64,000 nucleotides of DNA from Jeotgalicoccus nanhaiensis (GTDB lineage Bacteria; Bacillota; Bacilli; Staphylococcales; Salinicoccaceae): assembly GCA_004570955.1 (NCBI GenBank), contig SPPL01000002.1, forward strand, positions 62,001 through 126,000, in the 5' to 3' direction. The notes under the pieces are model-generated. The model was not told where the DNA came from and made no database searches. It saw nothing but the letters and a program-made list of their open reading frames with translations. Positions within the stretch are counted from its first letter, which is position 1, and each line of letters begins with the position of its first letter. This document shows, in pieces, positions 17,952-27,365 of this stretch. A program made the position numbers and the translations under genes.

Positions 17952-17966
17952 CTTCTTTCACATCAT

Positions 17967-19043
17967 CTAAAGCAGTTTTTTTTTCGTATTTTTGTTCATG
18001 ATCCAGCGGATGAACAGCGAAAGTGAGATTGCGAGTCCGATATAGCCGAGGATCGGGTAAACAATATTGACAAGTTCGACGAATCCGACATTGGCTATGA
18101 TAAAGGCTGCGATAAGCGAGACGACCAGCATAATTTTATACTTTCCGGAATAAGCAGTGGTGAAGCGGGTCAGGAATGGGTACATTAATCCGACTACTGA
18201 ATTGTAAATCAGCAGAATGATAATGATTGAATAGACCGCCCCGAGCCACGGTGCCATATTGTCCGCCATTTCCATGGCCGGCAGCGGCACCTCGTTTGCT
18301 GTCGGCATTATTGACAGCACGCCGACATTGACGAGCAGCATTAACAGCATAATAATCAGTCCGCCATATATTGCACCGCGGCGGGCAATTGCGTGTCTCT
18401 GAGCTTCAGATCCCATAATCGATAAAAAGCTGAATGCTGTCGCGAGCGCAAGTCCCGCATAAGTAATTGCATCGAACCACCAGAATGAACTTGGGGTGCG
18501 TGACGGTTCCACATAGTTATTAACCTCAGAGTAGGGAACGTATGGATTTAGTATGTTGTAACCGGTTATAATGACTACTGCGATAATTAAAAGCGGTGTA
18601 ATCCCGCCTATGATATTGACGATTTTATCGAAGTCGAGCAGCAGTGTGCCGAATGTTAATAGTATAAGAATCAGCACGCCGAGCTGCGGATGTATTCCGA
18701 ATGCCTGGTTAAAAGTTGCTCCGCTTCCCGCAATCATTACAACTGCGATGCCGTATAAAAAGAATATTAAAACGTAATCGATGACCAGGCCGAGTTTGGC
18801 ACCGAATAGAACCCTGAGCGGCGTTTCATGTGACTCGGCATTCAATCTGAAGCCGAGTTTTGCCGCCTGTCTGCCGACGAACATTAAAATTAGCGCCGCC
18901 AGTATAATTCCTAAAATACTGACCAGTCCGTGACTGGCAAAAAACTGCAGTACTTCCTGTCCTGTTGAGAATCCGGCTCCGACGATGATTCCGGCATATG
19001 CAAAGCCCATTCGCCATGAAGCACGGTTTTTACCTTGTGACAT
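17967..19043 (-). CDS. YkvI-family membrane protein (paralogue 2)
   Basis: A 358-residue membrane protein, clearly homologous to its two neighbours. An open frame extends 47 codons upstream, but the ATG at 19041-19043 (MSQGKNRASW) has AGGAGA at proper spacing and aligns with the starts of the paralogues. The motif GFAYAGIIVGAGFSTGQE is at the N-terminus and IIIILLIYNSVVGLMYPF near residue 280. Three family members so close together suggest expansion for related substrates. The substrate is unknown. Confidence 0.8.
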   Translation of the reverse strand: MSQGKNRASWRMGFAYAGIIVGAGFSTGQEVLQFFASHGLVSILGIILAALILMFVGRQAAKLGFRLNAESHETPLRVLFGAKLGLVIDYVLIFFLYGIAVVMIAGSGATFNQAFGIHPQLGVLILILLTFGTLLLDFDKIVNIIGGITPLLIIAVVIITGYNILNPYVPYSEVNNYVEPSRTPSSFWWFDAITYAGLALATAFSFLSIMGSEAQRHAIARRGAIYGGLIIMLLMLLVNVGVLSIMPTANEVPLPAMEMADNMAPWLGAVYSIIIILLIYNSVVGLMYPFLTRFTTAYSGKYKIMLVVSLIAAFIIANVGFVELVNIVYPILGYIGLAISLSLFIRWIMNKNTKKKLL

Positions 19044-19121
19044 AATTTCATCTCCTGTATGTTGTTTACATAACTTATATAAACTATTAGAAAAAAGATA
19101 AACATTATAAGCGAAAAAGAT

Positions 19122-19163
19122 ATAAAAAAAATCCTGCAGCTGCCGGGAGGCAGTCACAGGATT
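19122..19163 (-). terminator. Terminator between YkvI paralogues 3 and 2
   Basis: Minus-strand AATCCTG-tga-CTGCC pairs with GGCAG-ctg-CAGGATT and is followed by seven T. It lies just past the stop codon at 19171, so the two paralogues are probably separate transcription units. Confidence 0.85.
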
Positions 19164-19170
19164 AATCATC

Positions 19171-20274
19171 TTATTCATCTTCATTATCCGACAATTTTTC
19201 AGCCAGCTTTCGTGCTTTAAGTTTTAAAAATACCCAGCGAATAGTCAGCATTACTCCGATAGTCATGCCGACATAACCAAACAGCGGGTAAATAATATTA
19301 ACGAGTTCGACGAATCCGACGTAAGTGCCGAAGTAGCCGATAATCAGCGAGGCGGCCAGCAGCATTTTGTATTTACCTGTCCCGGGTTTTGTAAAACGCG
19401 CGAGGAAAGGAAATAAAAAGCCGACGATAGAATTATAAATTAATAATATAATAATTACCGAGTAGGCGGTACCGAGCCATGGTGACACATTTACTGCCAT
19501 CTGCATCGTAGGTAGGGCCACGTCGTAAGCATTCGGTATGATTGACAGCACCCCGAAGTTTATCAGAAGCATTAACAGCGTGATTAAGAGTCCGCCGTAA
19601 ACCGCACCGCGTCTGACGATAGATTGGCGGGCGGATTCAGATCCCATTATTGATAAAAAGCTGAAAGCTGTTGCCAGCGTAAAGCCGGCATAAGTAATAG
19701 CATCAAACCACCAGAAACCAGTCGGTGTTCGTGATACATCGTTATACTGATTTACTTCCGACAGCGGGACCATCGGATTCAATATGTTATACCCTGCAAT
19801 AAAAAACATTGCAATGACGAGCACCGGGGTAATGACGCCGATTATGGATACTATTTTATCAAAATCCATTAATAATGTAATAAAAGCAAGTATAATCAGA
19901 ATGATTGCTCCAACTTGCGGATGAATGCCAAAACCTTCGTTGAAAGTTGCGCCGCTTCCTGCGATCATCACGATAGCGAGACCGTATAAGAAGAAGGCGA
20001 GGATAATATCAACGACGAGTCCGAGTTTTTTCCCGAACAAGGTATTCAGCGGCAGAACGTGGGATTCAGCGTGTGTCGAGTATCCGAGTTTTGCCGCCTG
20101 GCGTCCAATAAACATTACTGCGAGTCCCGTTAAAATAACTCCGATAAAACTGATAAGTCCATAACTTGCGAAAAACTGAAGCACTTCCTGTCCTGTTGCA
20201 AAGCCGGCACCGACAACGATACCGGTATATGCAAAGGCATATTTCCAGGAAGCGCGACTTTTACCATTTGCCAT
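19171..20274 (-). CDS. YkvI-family membrane protein (paralogue 3)
   Basis: A 367-residue member of the same family, beginning MANGKSRASWKYAFAYTG. It has the GFATGQEVLQFFASYG motif and a slightly longer charged C-terminus ending in SDNEDE. AGGAG is nine bases before the ATG. It is divergent from selO. As with the other two copies, the fold suggests secondary transport but the substrate is not known. Confidence 0.8.
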   Translation of the reverse strand: MANGKSRASWKYAFAYTGIVVGAGFATGQEVLQFFASYGLISFIGVILTGLAVMFIGRQAAKLGYSTHAESHVLPLNTLFGKKLGLVVDIILAFFLYGLAIVMIAGSGATFNEGFGIHPQVGAIILIILAFITLLMDFDKIVSIIGVITPVLVIAMFFIAGYNILNPMVPLSEVNQYNDVSRTPTGFWWFDAITYAGFTLATAFSFLSIMGSESARQSIVRRGAVYGGLLITLLMLLINFGVLSIIPNAYDVALPTMQMAVNVSPWLGTAYSVIIILLIYNSIVGFLFPFLARFTKPGTGKYKMLLAASLIIGYFGTYVGFVELVNIIYPLFGYVGMTIGVMLTIRWVFLKLKARKLAEKLSDNEDE

Positions 20275-20447
20275 GATTCCAACTCCTATTTCTGTATGCT
20301 ACTGATTATACCCTTTTTTATAAAAACATAACAAAAAATTTCCTGTTGTATCAAACGGAGTATTCCGTTATGCAAGATTTCCTGCGTATAGTATACTCAG
20401 GTACTAGAGATTAAGTTTGATCGTTTGTTTTGAGAGGAGAATTTTAA

Positions 20448-21905
20448 ATGTATAAAGGCTTTAATTTTACACATGACTATAAAGCGCTGCCGCGAACTTT
20501 CTGGTCTCCTTACGAACCCGAAGAGTCTGAGGCGCCGAAAGTTGTTCTTTTTAATAACCACATGGCAAGACTGCTTGAACTGGATGAGCATGCACTTGAA
20601 GACGATGCTGAGTTTTTCAGCGGCAACCGTCTGCCGGAATCAGCAGAACCGATTGCACAAGCCTACATGGGACATCAATTCGGTATATTGAACATGCTCG
20701 GTGACGGACGGAACGTCCTCTTAGGAGAGCATAACACAGATGGAGAAAAATACGACATTGTTCTAAAAGGTTCCGGGGCAACGAAATATTCGCGTCAGGG
20801 CGACGGCCGGGCGCCGATTGATTCGATGCTGCGCGAATATATTATCAGCGAGTATATGGCGAATATCGGTATTTCTACGACACGTTCGCTTTCTGTCGTT
20901 GATACTGGGGAAAAACTGACCCGGCAAAAAGTAACGCCGAGCGGCATTTTGACCCGAGTCGCGAGTTCTCATATCAGAGTCGGCACTTTTGAATATGCCG
21001 TGCGCCAGTCGAAAGATGACTTAAAGGCACTTGCGGACTTCGCTATTGAACGGCACTATCCATATTTGTCCGCGCTTGAAGAAGATAAAAAGTATCTCTT
21101 ATTTTACGACCATGTCGTGCGGAAGCAGGCAGAACTGATTGCACAGTGGCAGGCTGTCGGTTTTATTCATGGAGTGATGAACACGGATAACATTTCAATT
21201 TCAGGCGAAACGCTTGATTATGGTCCCTGTGCCTTTATGGATGTTTATAATCCGGATACATTTTTCAGTTCAATTGATACCGGCGGACGCTACCGGTACA
21301 AAAATCAGCCGCCGATCGGGCAGTGGGATTTAGGCAAGCTCGGAGAAGCGCTGTGTCCGCTGTTTAACAGCTCCGAAGAAGAAGCGGTGCAGGCCGCCCA
21401 GACAGTGCTTGATAAGTATCCTCAGTATTATAATAGAAAGTATATTTCACTGATGGGCGACAAGCTCGGAATACTGGATCTGGATTATGAAGAGCAGTAT
21501 GATGTACAGCTGGTCGATGATCTGCTTCGCTTTATGTTTAAATATGAAGCGGATTACACACGCACCTTCCGGGACCTTTATCTGACGAATTACGATAAAC
21601 TGCCGATGTTTAACGATAGTGACTTTATTAACTGGTTTGAACAGTATCAGGCGAGAAAGAAAGCTCAGAGTGCAAAAAAAGAAGAAATTTATATCGCGAT
21701 GAATGCGGCGAATCCGAGTTTTATTCCGCGAAATCATCTGGTTCAAAAATCATTGGATCTCGCAGTAGAAGGTCATTACGGCGAATTAAAACAGCTGCTG
21801 AAAGCTGTATCGAAACCGTTTAATGATAAACTTGGCGGGAAATATACCGATGCACCGGGGGAAGATGATGCTGACCCGAACTTTAAAACATACTGCGGAA
21901 CATAA
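20448..21905 (+). CDS. selO: SelO (YdiU) protein adenylyltransferase
   Basis: A 485-residue pseudokinase-fold enzyme. SelO transfers AMP from ATP to Ser, Thr or Tyr of target proteins during redox stress. Recognisable blocks are LGDGRNVLLGE (about 84-94), VLKGSGATKYSRQGDGRAP (about 105-123), VGFIHGVMNTDNISISGETLDYGP with the metal-binding asparagine and aspartate (about 243-266), and QPPIGQWDLGKLGEAL. Length is standard. GAGGAG precedes the ATG. The C-terminal selenocysteine/cysteine region of eukaryotic enzymes is replaced by a short tail that still has one cysteine (YCGT). Confidence 0.92.
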   Translation: MYKGFNFTHDYKALPRTFWSPYEPEESEAPKVVLFNNHMARLLELDEHALEDDAEFFSGNRLPESAEPIAQAYMGHQFGILNMLGDGRNVLLGEHNTDGEKYDIVLKGSGATKYSRQGDGRAPIDSMLREYIISEYMANIGISTTRSLSVVDTGEKLTRQKVTPSGILTRVASSHIRVGTFEYAVRQSKDDLKALADFAIERHYPYLSALEEDKKYLLFYDHVVRKQAELIAQWQAVGFIHGVMNTDNISISGETLDYGPCAFMDVYNPDTFFSSIDTGGRYRYKNQPPIGQWDLGKLGEALCPLFNSSEEEAVQAAQTVLDKYPQYYNRKYISLMGDKLGILDLDYEEQYDVQLVDDLLRFMFKYEADYTRTFRDLYLTNYDKLPMFNDSDFINWFEQYQARKKAQSAKKEEIYIAMNAANPSFIPRNHLVQKSLDLAVEGHYGELKQLLKAVSKPFNDKLGGKYTDAPGEDDADPNFKTYCGT

Positions 21906-21935
21906 AAATAAATTATTTCGGGGACAGAGAAAAGA

Positions 21936-22553
21936 ATGCAGAATTTTTTAGAAGAAGTTATTAATCAGTTTGGCTACGCCGCAATTATAATCCTGATTGC
22001 AGTGGAAAATATTTTTCCACCGATACCTTCGGAAGTTATTTTAACATTTGGCGGTTTTATGACTGCAGCATCTAATATGTCAGTAACCGGTGTGATTGCT
22101 GCTTCGACGGCAGGCTCCGTCGGCGGGGCGGTCGTGCTGTATTACATCGGCGGTATCCTCGGGCTTGAACGGATGAAGCGGATAATCTTAAAATACGGCA
22201 AATGGCTGCGCCTGACGACAGCGGATGTAGACAAGTCGTATGCCTGGTTTGATAAGTACGGTCCCTGGACTGTATTTTTCTGCAGATTTATTCCCTTGAT
22301 CAGAAGTCTGATTTCGATTCCTGCCGGAATGAGTAAAATGAAGATGCCGAAGTTTTTACTGCTGACCACAGCGGGGACGCTCATCTGGAATACGGTGCTG
22401 GTCAATCTCGGTGCTTCAGTCGGAGAGAACTGGGAAGATATTACAGGAGTTATGGATGTGTATTCGAATATTGTTTACGCAATCCTTGTGATTTTAGCTC
22501 TTGCCTTCTTAGCTTGGCTCTTTTACTTCAGGCCAAAGAAAAAAGTGAAATAA
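21936..22553 (+). CDS. DedA-family membrane protein
   Basis: A 205-residue DedA/VTT-domain protein with four or five membrane segments. The family motif FCRFIPLIRSLISIPAG (about residues 111-127) is intact, and ENIFPPIPSEVIL near residue 24 is the usual N-terminal block. DedA proteins are linked to lipid-carrier recycling (undecaprenyl phosphate or phosphatidylethanolamine flipping) and proton-motive-force maintenance. It lies 30 bp after selO on the same strand and shares its terminator. Confidence 0.88.
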   Translation: MQNFLEEVINQFGYAAIIILIAVENIFPPIPSEVILTFGGFMTAASNMSVTGVIAASTAGSVGGAVVLYYIGGILGLERMKRIILKYGKWLRLTTADVDKSYAWFDKYGPWTVFFCRFIPLIRSLISIPAGMSKMKMPKFLLLTTAGTLIWNTVLVNLGASVGENWEDITGVMDVYSNIVYAILVILALAFLAWLFYFRPKKKVK

Positions 22554-22592
22554 AAAAAGGAGAAATCACCATCCGGTGATCTCTCCTTTTTA
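22554..22592. terminator. Bidirectional terminator between the DedA gene and panE
   Basis: AAAAAGGAGA-aATCACC pairs with GGTGATc-TCTCCTTTTT around a short loop. A-runs on one side and T-runs on the other allow termination of both convergent genes. Confidence 0.85.
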
Positions 22593-22594
22593 GT

Positions 22595-23479
22595 TTACTG
22601 TTTTTCATAGCCGGCGAAGAGGGTGACGACCATGTCGAGCACGGGTGTGTGCAGGTCATCGTCCTCTTTCATGTTATAGATAAACTGCTGGATGTGTTCA
22701 AACTCCGTAGTGCGGTTAGCCATAACGTCGTAATACATACTCGTGCCCATGTCGCGCGGATAGCTGTAATACATATCCATAGCAGTTTCGGTAAAGTCAT
22801 CACCAACCTGCACAGCGTCAGTATTGTATTTGTTTACAACGGTTATCGCTTCTTCGAGCAGCTGGCGGGTCAGCTGAACCATCTTATCATCTTCGAATAT
22901 TTTTGAGGTATTTTTGCTGAGTGCGGTCACCGAGTTAATACCGACATTTATCAGCAGCTTCTCATAGCGTATTTTGTGAAAATCGGAACTTTTAAAGAGT
23001 TCGAAATTAACCTGTTGACGAACATTAATCATCGCGATCAGTTCATCGATGTATGTATAGTCTGTTTCCGGCAGAATAATTTTCTGATTGACGAAGTGTT
23101 CGATGTAATCGTTATGCTGCTGGCCGCTGATGTAAACAACGGACGGAATCCCGCCTTCGAAGACTGAATCGTAGCCCATGCCGTTCAGTGCATAGACAAT
23201 TTCCGAATTTTTGTGGGTAATGTTATCAACTGTATCTTTCAGCATTTTAAGTGCCGGGGTCTTTGTCGCGATAAAGACCACATCAAATCGTTCCGATACT
23301 TTATTTACATCGTGAACCTGTATTTCATGATATGTTTTTACCCCGTCTTCGAGGATAGTAAAGCCGTCCCTCGGTGTCCGGGCCATTAATGTAAGCTGTA
23401 CTTTATCAGCGGGCAGTTTAGAAAATTCGCGGGCGATAATACTGCCGACTGCACCCGCACCGATAATACCTATTTTCAT
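22595..23479 (-). CDS. panE: 2-dehydropantoate 2-reductase (ketopantoate reductase)
   Basis: A 294-residue NADPH-dependent enzyme that reduces ketopantoate to pantoate in pantothenate synthesis. The dinucleotide-binding motif GIIGAGAVGSIIA is at the N-terminus, a KYEKLLINVGINSVTAL-type block (here RYEKLLINVGINSVTAL) supplies the catalytic lysine near residue 175, and DMGTSMYYDV near 241 matches the family C-terminal motif. An in-frame GTG lies nine bases upstream, but the ATG at 23477-23479 has GGAG at eight bases and is preferred. It is divergent from panB, so the pantoate genes share a 70-bp control region. Confidence 0.88.
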   Translation of the reverse strand: MKIGIIGAGAVGSIIAREFSKLPADKVQLTLMARTPRDGFTILEDGVKTYHEIQVHDVNKVSERFDVVFIATKTPALKMLKDTVDNITHKNSEIVYALNGMGYDSVFEGGIPSVVYISGQQHNDYIEHFVNQKIILPETDYTYIDELIAMINVRQQVNFELFKSSDFHKIRYEKLLINVGINSVTALSKNTSKIFEDDKMVQLTRQLLEEAITVVNKYNTDAVQVGDDFTETAMDMYYSYPRDMGTSMYYDVMANRTTEFEHIQQFIYNMKEDDDLHTPVLDMVVTLFAGYEKQ

Positions 23480-23551
23480 ATATGTCACTCCGTTTTTATC
23501 TTGTATTTGTGGTAAAATAATTATATCTAATTTTAAGAAAGTAGGGAAACT

Positions 23552-24352
23552 ATGAAGTCGACAGCAGATTTAATCAGCATGAAAAACAATGACAGAATAG
23601 TGATGGTAACAGCATATGATTACCCTTCTGCAAAACTTGCAGAACAGGCGGATGTGGACGTCATTTTAGTGGGAGATTCACTTGGAATGGTCGTGCTAGG
23701 CTACGAATCACCGGTACAGGTGACACTGGACGATATGATTCACCACGCGAAGGCGGCAAGACGCGGTGCAGGGGATACCTTTATCGTCGTTGATATGCCT
23801 TTTGGTTCTCATCATACAGATGTAAATGAAGGTATTAAAAACGGCATCAGATTGTATCAGAACAGCGATGCGAATATGATCAAAATGGAAGGCGCCGATT
23901 CATTCGATGTTATCCGCGGACTGGTTAAAGCGGGTGTGCCTGTCTGCGGGCATTTAGGATTAACACCGCAGCACTTCGGTATTACAGGCTTTAAAATGCA
24001 GGCGGGAGACGCGGAGCAGGCTGAACAGCTGCTTCAGGATGCGAAAGCACTTGAAGCGGCCGGCGCATCGATGATGGTGCTGGAAGCAATTCCGATGGAC
24101 CTTGCCAAAAAGGTAACGGAATCAGTCAGCATTCCGACGATCGGCATAGGAGCAGGCATTCATACCGACGGCCAGGTGCTCGTTTATCACGATCTTCTGC
24201 AGTACGGCAGCGACCGTCTGCCGAAATTCGTTAAACCGTATGCGGATATAAATTCAGTTGCTGTTGAGGGGCTCACGAACTACCGGAACGAAGTGAAGAG
24301 CAGAATGTTCCCGACAGAGGAAACAACCTATAAGAAACGGGTGTACGAATAA
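23552..24352 (+). CDS. panB: 3-methyl-2-oxobutanoate hydroxymethyltransferase
   Basis: A 266-residue TIM-barrel enzyme that adds a hydroxymethyl group from methylene-tetrahydrofolate to ketoisovalerate, giving ketopantoate. VTAYDYPSAKLAEQA, LVGDSLGMVVLGY (metal-binding Asp), VDMPFGSH, KMEGAD and GHLGLTPQ are family blocks in the expected order. Its stop codon abuts the panC start. Confidence 0.95.
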   Translation: MKSTADLISMKNNDRIVMVTAYDYPSAKLAEQADVDVILVGDSLGMVVLGYESPVQVTLDDMIHHAKAARRGAGDTFIVVDMPFGSHHTDVNEGIKNGIRLYQNSDANMIKMEGADSFDVIRGLVKAGVPVCGHLGLTPQHFGITGFKMQAGDAEQAEQLLQDAKALEAAGASMMVLEAIPMDLAKKVTESVSIPTIGIGAGIHTDGQVLVYHDLLQYGSDRLPKFVKPYADINSVAVEGLTNYRNEVKSRMFPTEETTYKKRVYE

Positions 24353-25192
24353 ATGCATCATACCGGAAGTATTAAAGAAGTCAGAAGACTTTTAGACAGA
24401 GAGAGCGGTAAAAAAATTGCGCTTGTGCCGACTATGGGCTATCTGCATGAAGGCCACGCAGCGCTGATCGAAGCAGCGAAGCAGCACGCTGACCTTGTGG
24501 CAGTCAGTATTTTTGTCAATCCGCTGCAGTTCGGGCCGGAGGAAGATTATGATACTTATCCGCGCGACTTAGAATATGATTTAAACATCTGCCGGGAGCA
24601 CGGTGTGGATTTTGTTTTCCATCCCGAAGATGATGAAATGTATCCGGAGAGTATGGAATTCACGCTCGGCATTAAAACGATGGCGAATATACTGGACGGG
24701 GTGAAGCGCCCGGGCCACTTCGAAGGTGTTGTCACAGTGGTCAGCAAACTGTTTAATATTATCCGGCCGGATATTGCGGTGTTCGGTGAAAAAGACCGCC
24801 AGCAGCTGATGGTTATTGAACGCTATGTCCGGGATTTTAATGTGCCGGTTGAGATTATCGGGGTGCCGACAAAGCGAGAAGAGAGCGGCCTTGCGAAAAG
24901 TTCCCGCAATGTCAATTTAAGCGGAGATGAATATAAGGAAGCACCGGAAATATATGCAGCCTTATTAAACGCTGCTGAACAAATTAAAAACGGCACTGTC
25001 AATACGGATAAAGTGATGTCGTTTATCAGGCTGCATATCGAACAAAAGACAAGCGGCACTGTCGATGACCTCGCGATTTACACAGCGCGCGGACTGGAGC
25101 CGCTTGAAAACATCGATCAGGATGTTATTATATTTATTGCAGTGCAATTTGAAAAAGCAAGATTGATTGATAATTTATACGTCAGCATTTAA
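24353..25192 (+). CDS. panC: Pantothenate synthetase
   Basis: A 279-residue ATP-dependent ligase that joins pantoate and beta-alanine. VPTMGYLHEGHAAL (about residues 24-37) holds the HxGH-type nucleotide motif, and FGEKDRQQLMVIERYV and SSRNVNLS are further family signatures. It starts immediately after panB. Aspartate decarboxylase (panD), often the next gene in Staphylococcus, is absent here; beta-alanine must come from elsewhere. Confidence 0.95.
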   Translation: MHHTGSIKEVRRLLDRESGKKIALVPTMGYLHEGHAALIEAAKQHADLVAVSIFVNPLQFGPEEDYDTYPRDLEYDLNICREHGVDFVFHPEDDEMYPESMEFTLGIKTMANILDGVKRPGHFEGVVTVVSKLFNIIRPDIAVFGEKDRQQLMVIERYVRDFNVPVEIIGVPTKREESGLAKSSRNVNLSGDEYKEAPEIYAALLNAAEQIKNGTVNTDKVMSFIRLHIEQKTSGTVDDLAIYTARGLEPLENIDQDVIIFIAVQFEKARLIDNLYVSI

Positions 25193-25204
25193 TGGAGGAG
25201 TAAT

Positions 25205-26194
25205 ATGGCACGGCGGATCGCAGCGTTATTAATATTATATGCAGCCTTGTTCTTTATCGCACCGGCCGTACAATCCTACGATTTCGAGGAAGGTCTGACC
25301 GAAGATTATTTTAATTACTGGCTGGAACAGAATGTCATTCCGAATTACGATACGGCAAAAATTGAACAGGTTCACGGAACTCAGGAAACAAACATCGATT
25401 ATTCGCTGGGTTCTTCGTTCAGGACAGATGAAGAGGCGGTGGTTCATTCCGAATACGAGGGCGACTTTGTTATTATGAACCAGCCGGGAGCCTTTCACAT
25501 GGTGCTCGTCCGCGACGGCGTTGTGACCGGCGGCTACACTAATTCGGGCGATGTGTCATTCGGAAATATGAGTATTGAAGGAATGAACCGGGATAAGCTG
25601 CGTGAAGTATACGGCGAACCAGTCGATTATATCCGTAAACAGTGGAAGCGGCTGAAAGTTGACCATGAAGAATATGATGTCTTCGATGCCGGCAACTACT
25701 ATGCATATTTCTTTTACGATATACATGAAAACTATAAAGCGAACGGCATGATGATTATAAATAAAGATGAAGTAATTGAAATCAACGATCTTTATAATCA
25801 TCCTGCGAAGGAAGATAACGAGGAAATGCATTTTAATTTAGTAAATGCAACACGTGCTGAGTATGGTTATTCTCTGCTGGAACGGAATCCTTCTGCAGAT
25901 CAAGTCGCCTACGGGCACAGCAGTGATATGGCAGAAAATAATTACTTTGATCACGACTCACCCGATGGCCGTACACTTAAAGACAGACTGATAAACGGCT
26001 CGGTTGAATTTAGACTGGCAGGGGAAAATATTGCGACCGGCCACACATCGCCGATATTCGCCCATCACAGTTTACTGAACTCTCCGTCACACCGGGTGAA
26101 TGTACTGAATGATAATTTTAACCATCTAGGTGTCGGCATCGAGTATAACAGTGACAATATACCGTATTATACGGAAAATTATATACAGAAATAA
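25205..26194 (+). CDS. Secreted CAP-domain protein
   Basis: A 329-residue protein with an N-terminal signal-like hydrophobic segment (about 5-23). The middle (about 55-190) resembles the CAP-associated N-terminal domain of Bacillus YlbC-type proteins. The C-terminal part (about 210-329) is a CAP/SCP domain with HSSDMAENNYFDHDSPDG, LAGENIATGH and NSPSHRVNVLNDNFNHLGVG, which keeps the conserved histidines. The role of CAP proteins in Firmicutes is poorly defined; extracellular or wall-associated action is likely. GGAGGAG precedes the ATG, 12 bp after panC, so it may be co-transcribed. Confidence 0.87.
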   Translation: MARRIAALLILYAALFFIAPAVQSYDFEEGLTEDYFNYWLEQNVIPNYDTAKIEQVHGTQETNIDYSLGSSFRTDEEAVVHSEYEGDFVIMNQPGAFHMVLVRDGVVTGGYTNSGDVSFGNMSIEGMNRDKLREVYGEPVDYIRKQWKRLKVDHEEYDVFDAGNYYAYFFYDIHENYKANGMMIINKDEVIEINDLYNHPAKEDNEEMHFNLVNATRAEYGYSLLERNPSADQVAYGHSSDMAENNYFDHDSPDGRTLKDRLINGSVEFRLAGENIATGHTSPIFAHHSLLNSPSHRVNVLNDNFNHLGVGIEYNSDNIPYYTENYIQK

Positions 26195-26209
26195 TATGGT
26201 GTGGCGGTG

Positions 26210-26241
26210 CACCCGGATTCGATGAATCCGGGTGTTTTTGT
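26210..26241 (+). terminator. Terminator of the CAP-domain gene
   Basis: CACCCGGATTC and GAATCCGGGTG (26210-26220, 26224-26234) flank a 3-nt loop and precede a T-rich run. Confidence 0.88.
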
Positions 26242-26299
26242 TTGTTAACGGGTTGAGAGAATCACAATGGGACGATTTAATTTTTGGTGATGAACAAAA

Positions 26300-26627
26300 T
26301 GAAGGCGCCGTGAGTTACTCCGTCATGTATACGAAAATCACGATACATAGTCATGACGGCAGCTCATGCATACGCATTCCCCGATACATAGTCATGACGG
26401 CAGCTCATGCATACGCATTCCACGATACGTAGTCATGACGGCAGCTCATGTATATGCATTCCACGATACGTAGTCATGACGGCAGCTCATGTATATGCAT
26501 TCCACGATACATAGTCATGACACACTCTCATGTATACGAAATTCAAAATACATATACATGACGTACTCTCATGCATACGCAAATCACGATACATATACAT
26601 GACACACTCTCATGCATACGCAAGCGC
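26300..26627 (-). repeat. 41-bp tandem array C (about 8 units)
   Basis: Units recur every 41 bp; the cgata start is at 26341, 26382, 26423, 26464, 26505 and 26587, with a diverged unit at 26546 and a partial one at 26300. On the minus strand the core is CATGA, a 7-nt centre gctgccg or a variant, then TCATG. The array lies between the convergent CAP and lexA genes, and a short open frame across it is not a gene. Confidence 0.85.
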
Positions 26628-26641
26628 CTCCCGCCCAGCAC

Positions 26642-26678
26642 AAAAAAACCGCCCGGGACACATAGTCCCGGGCGGTCA
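26642..26678 (-). terminator. Terminator of lexA
   Basis: On the minus strand GACCGCCCGGGAC pairs with GTCCCGGGCGGT around a 6-nt loop and is followed by seven T. Confidence 0.88.
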
Positions 26679-26692
26679 AAATTAATATTATA

Positions 26693-27310
26693 TTAAACAA
26701 ATTCTCTGAACAGGCCGACGACTTTACCGAGGACGATAACGTTATCGAGGTAGATTGGTTCCATCGAAGTGTTTTCCGGCTGCAGGCGGTAGTAGCCTTT
26801 TTCTTTATAGAAGCGTTTAACAGTTGCTTCGTCGTCTTCTGTCATAGCGACGATAATTTCACCGTTGTGCGCGATGTTCTGTTTACGCACGATGACCCGG
26901 TCGCCGTCGTGTATACCGGCATCAATCATACTGTCGCCGGCGACATTCAAGAGGAAAATTTCACTGTTATGATTTGCCGTAAAGTGTTCGGGCAGAGGGA
27001 AGTACTCTTCGACGTTTTCTACGGCTGTAATAGGCAGACCTGCTGTAACTTTACCGAGCACCGGCACATGAATGACCGGTGAAGCATTGTCATCGGATGC
27101 CTGAACGATTTCGATGGCGCGGGGTTTTGTCGGGTCGCGTTTAATATAGCCTTTAGTTTCAAGTTTTGCCAGATGGCCGTGAACCGTTGAACTCGACTGG
27201 AGTCCGACGGCATTGCCGATTTCGCGGACACTCGGCGGATAGCCTTTATCATTTACGCTGCGTTTTATATATTGAAAAATATCTTTTTGTCTGTCTGTTA
27301 AATCTTTCAT
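26693..27310 (-). CDS. lexA: SOS repressor LexA
   Basis: A 205-residue LexA. The winged helix-turn-helix occupies about residues 1-68 ([13 protein letters not shown]). The autocleavage bond is A90-G91 in KVTAGLP, with catalytic S127 (AGDSM) and K165 (TVKRF). All residues needed for RecA-stimulated self-cleavage are present. It is divergent from a sosA-like gene across a region with three LexA boxes, one of which overlaps its own probable -35 box, so autorepression is expected. Confidence 0.96.
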   Translation of the reverse strand: MKDLTDRQKDIFQYIKRSVNDKGYPPSVREIGNAVGLQSSSTVHGHLAKLETKGYIKRDPTKPRAIEIVQASDDNASPVIHVPVLGKVTAGLPITAVENVEEYFPLPEHFTANHNSEIFLLNVAGDSMIDAGIHDGDRVIVRKQNIAHNGEIIVAMTEDDEATVKRFYKEKGYYRLQPENTSMEPIYLDNVIVLGKVVGLFREFV

Positions 27311-27365
27311 AATTTTACCTCCAGCCTTATATTAATTAAATTTTATCATATAGTGTAATCACTTA

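Noticed and set aside
17431-17961. A 176-codon open frame on the minus strand over array B
   Set aside because: It is made of translated 41-bp units in rotating frames and overlaps the NERD gene; no ribosome site or family match.
19044-19184. 47-codon N-terminal extension of the second YkvI gene
   Set aside because: It covers the terminator of the upstream paralogue and lacks a ribosome site, while the ATG at 19043 has AGGAGA and aligns with the paralogues.
20353-20368. Operator AACGGA-n4-TCCGTT upstream of selO
   Set aside because: The inverted repeat is short, has no clear promoter around it and is not repeated elsewhere in the window, so chance is likely.
26232-26432. A 66-codon open frame after the CAP gene
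   Set aside because: It starts inside the terminator hairpin and runs into array C; no ribosome site and composition follows the repeat.
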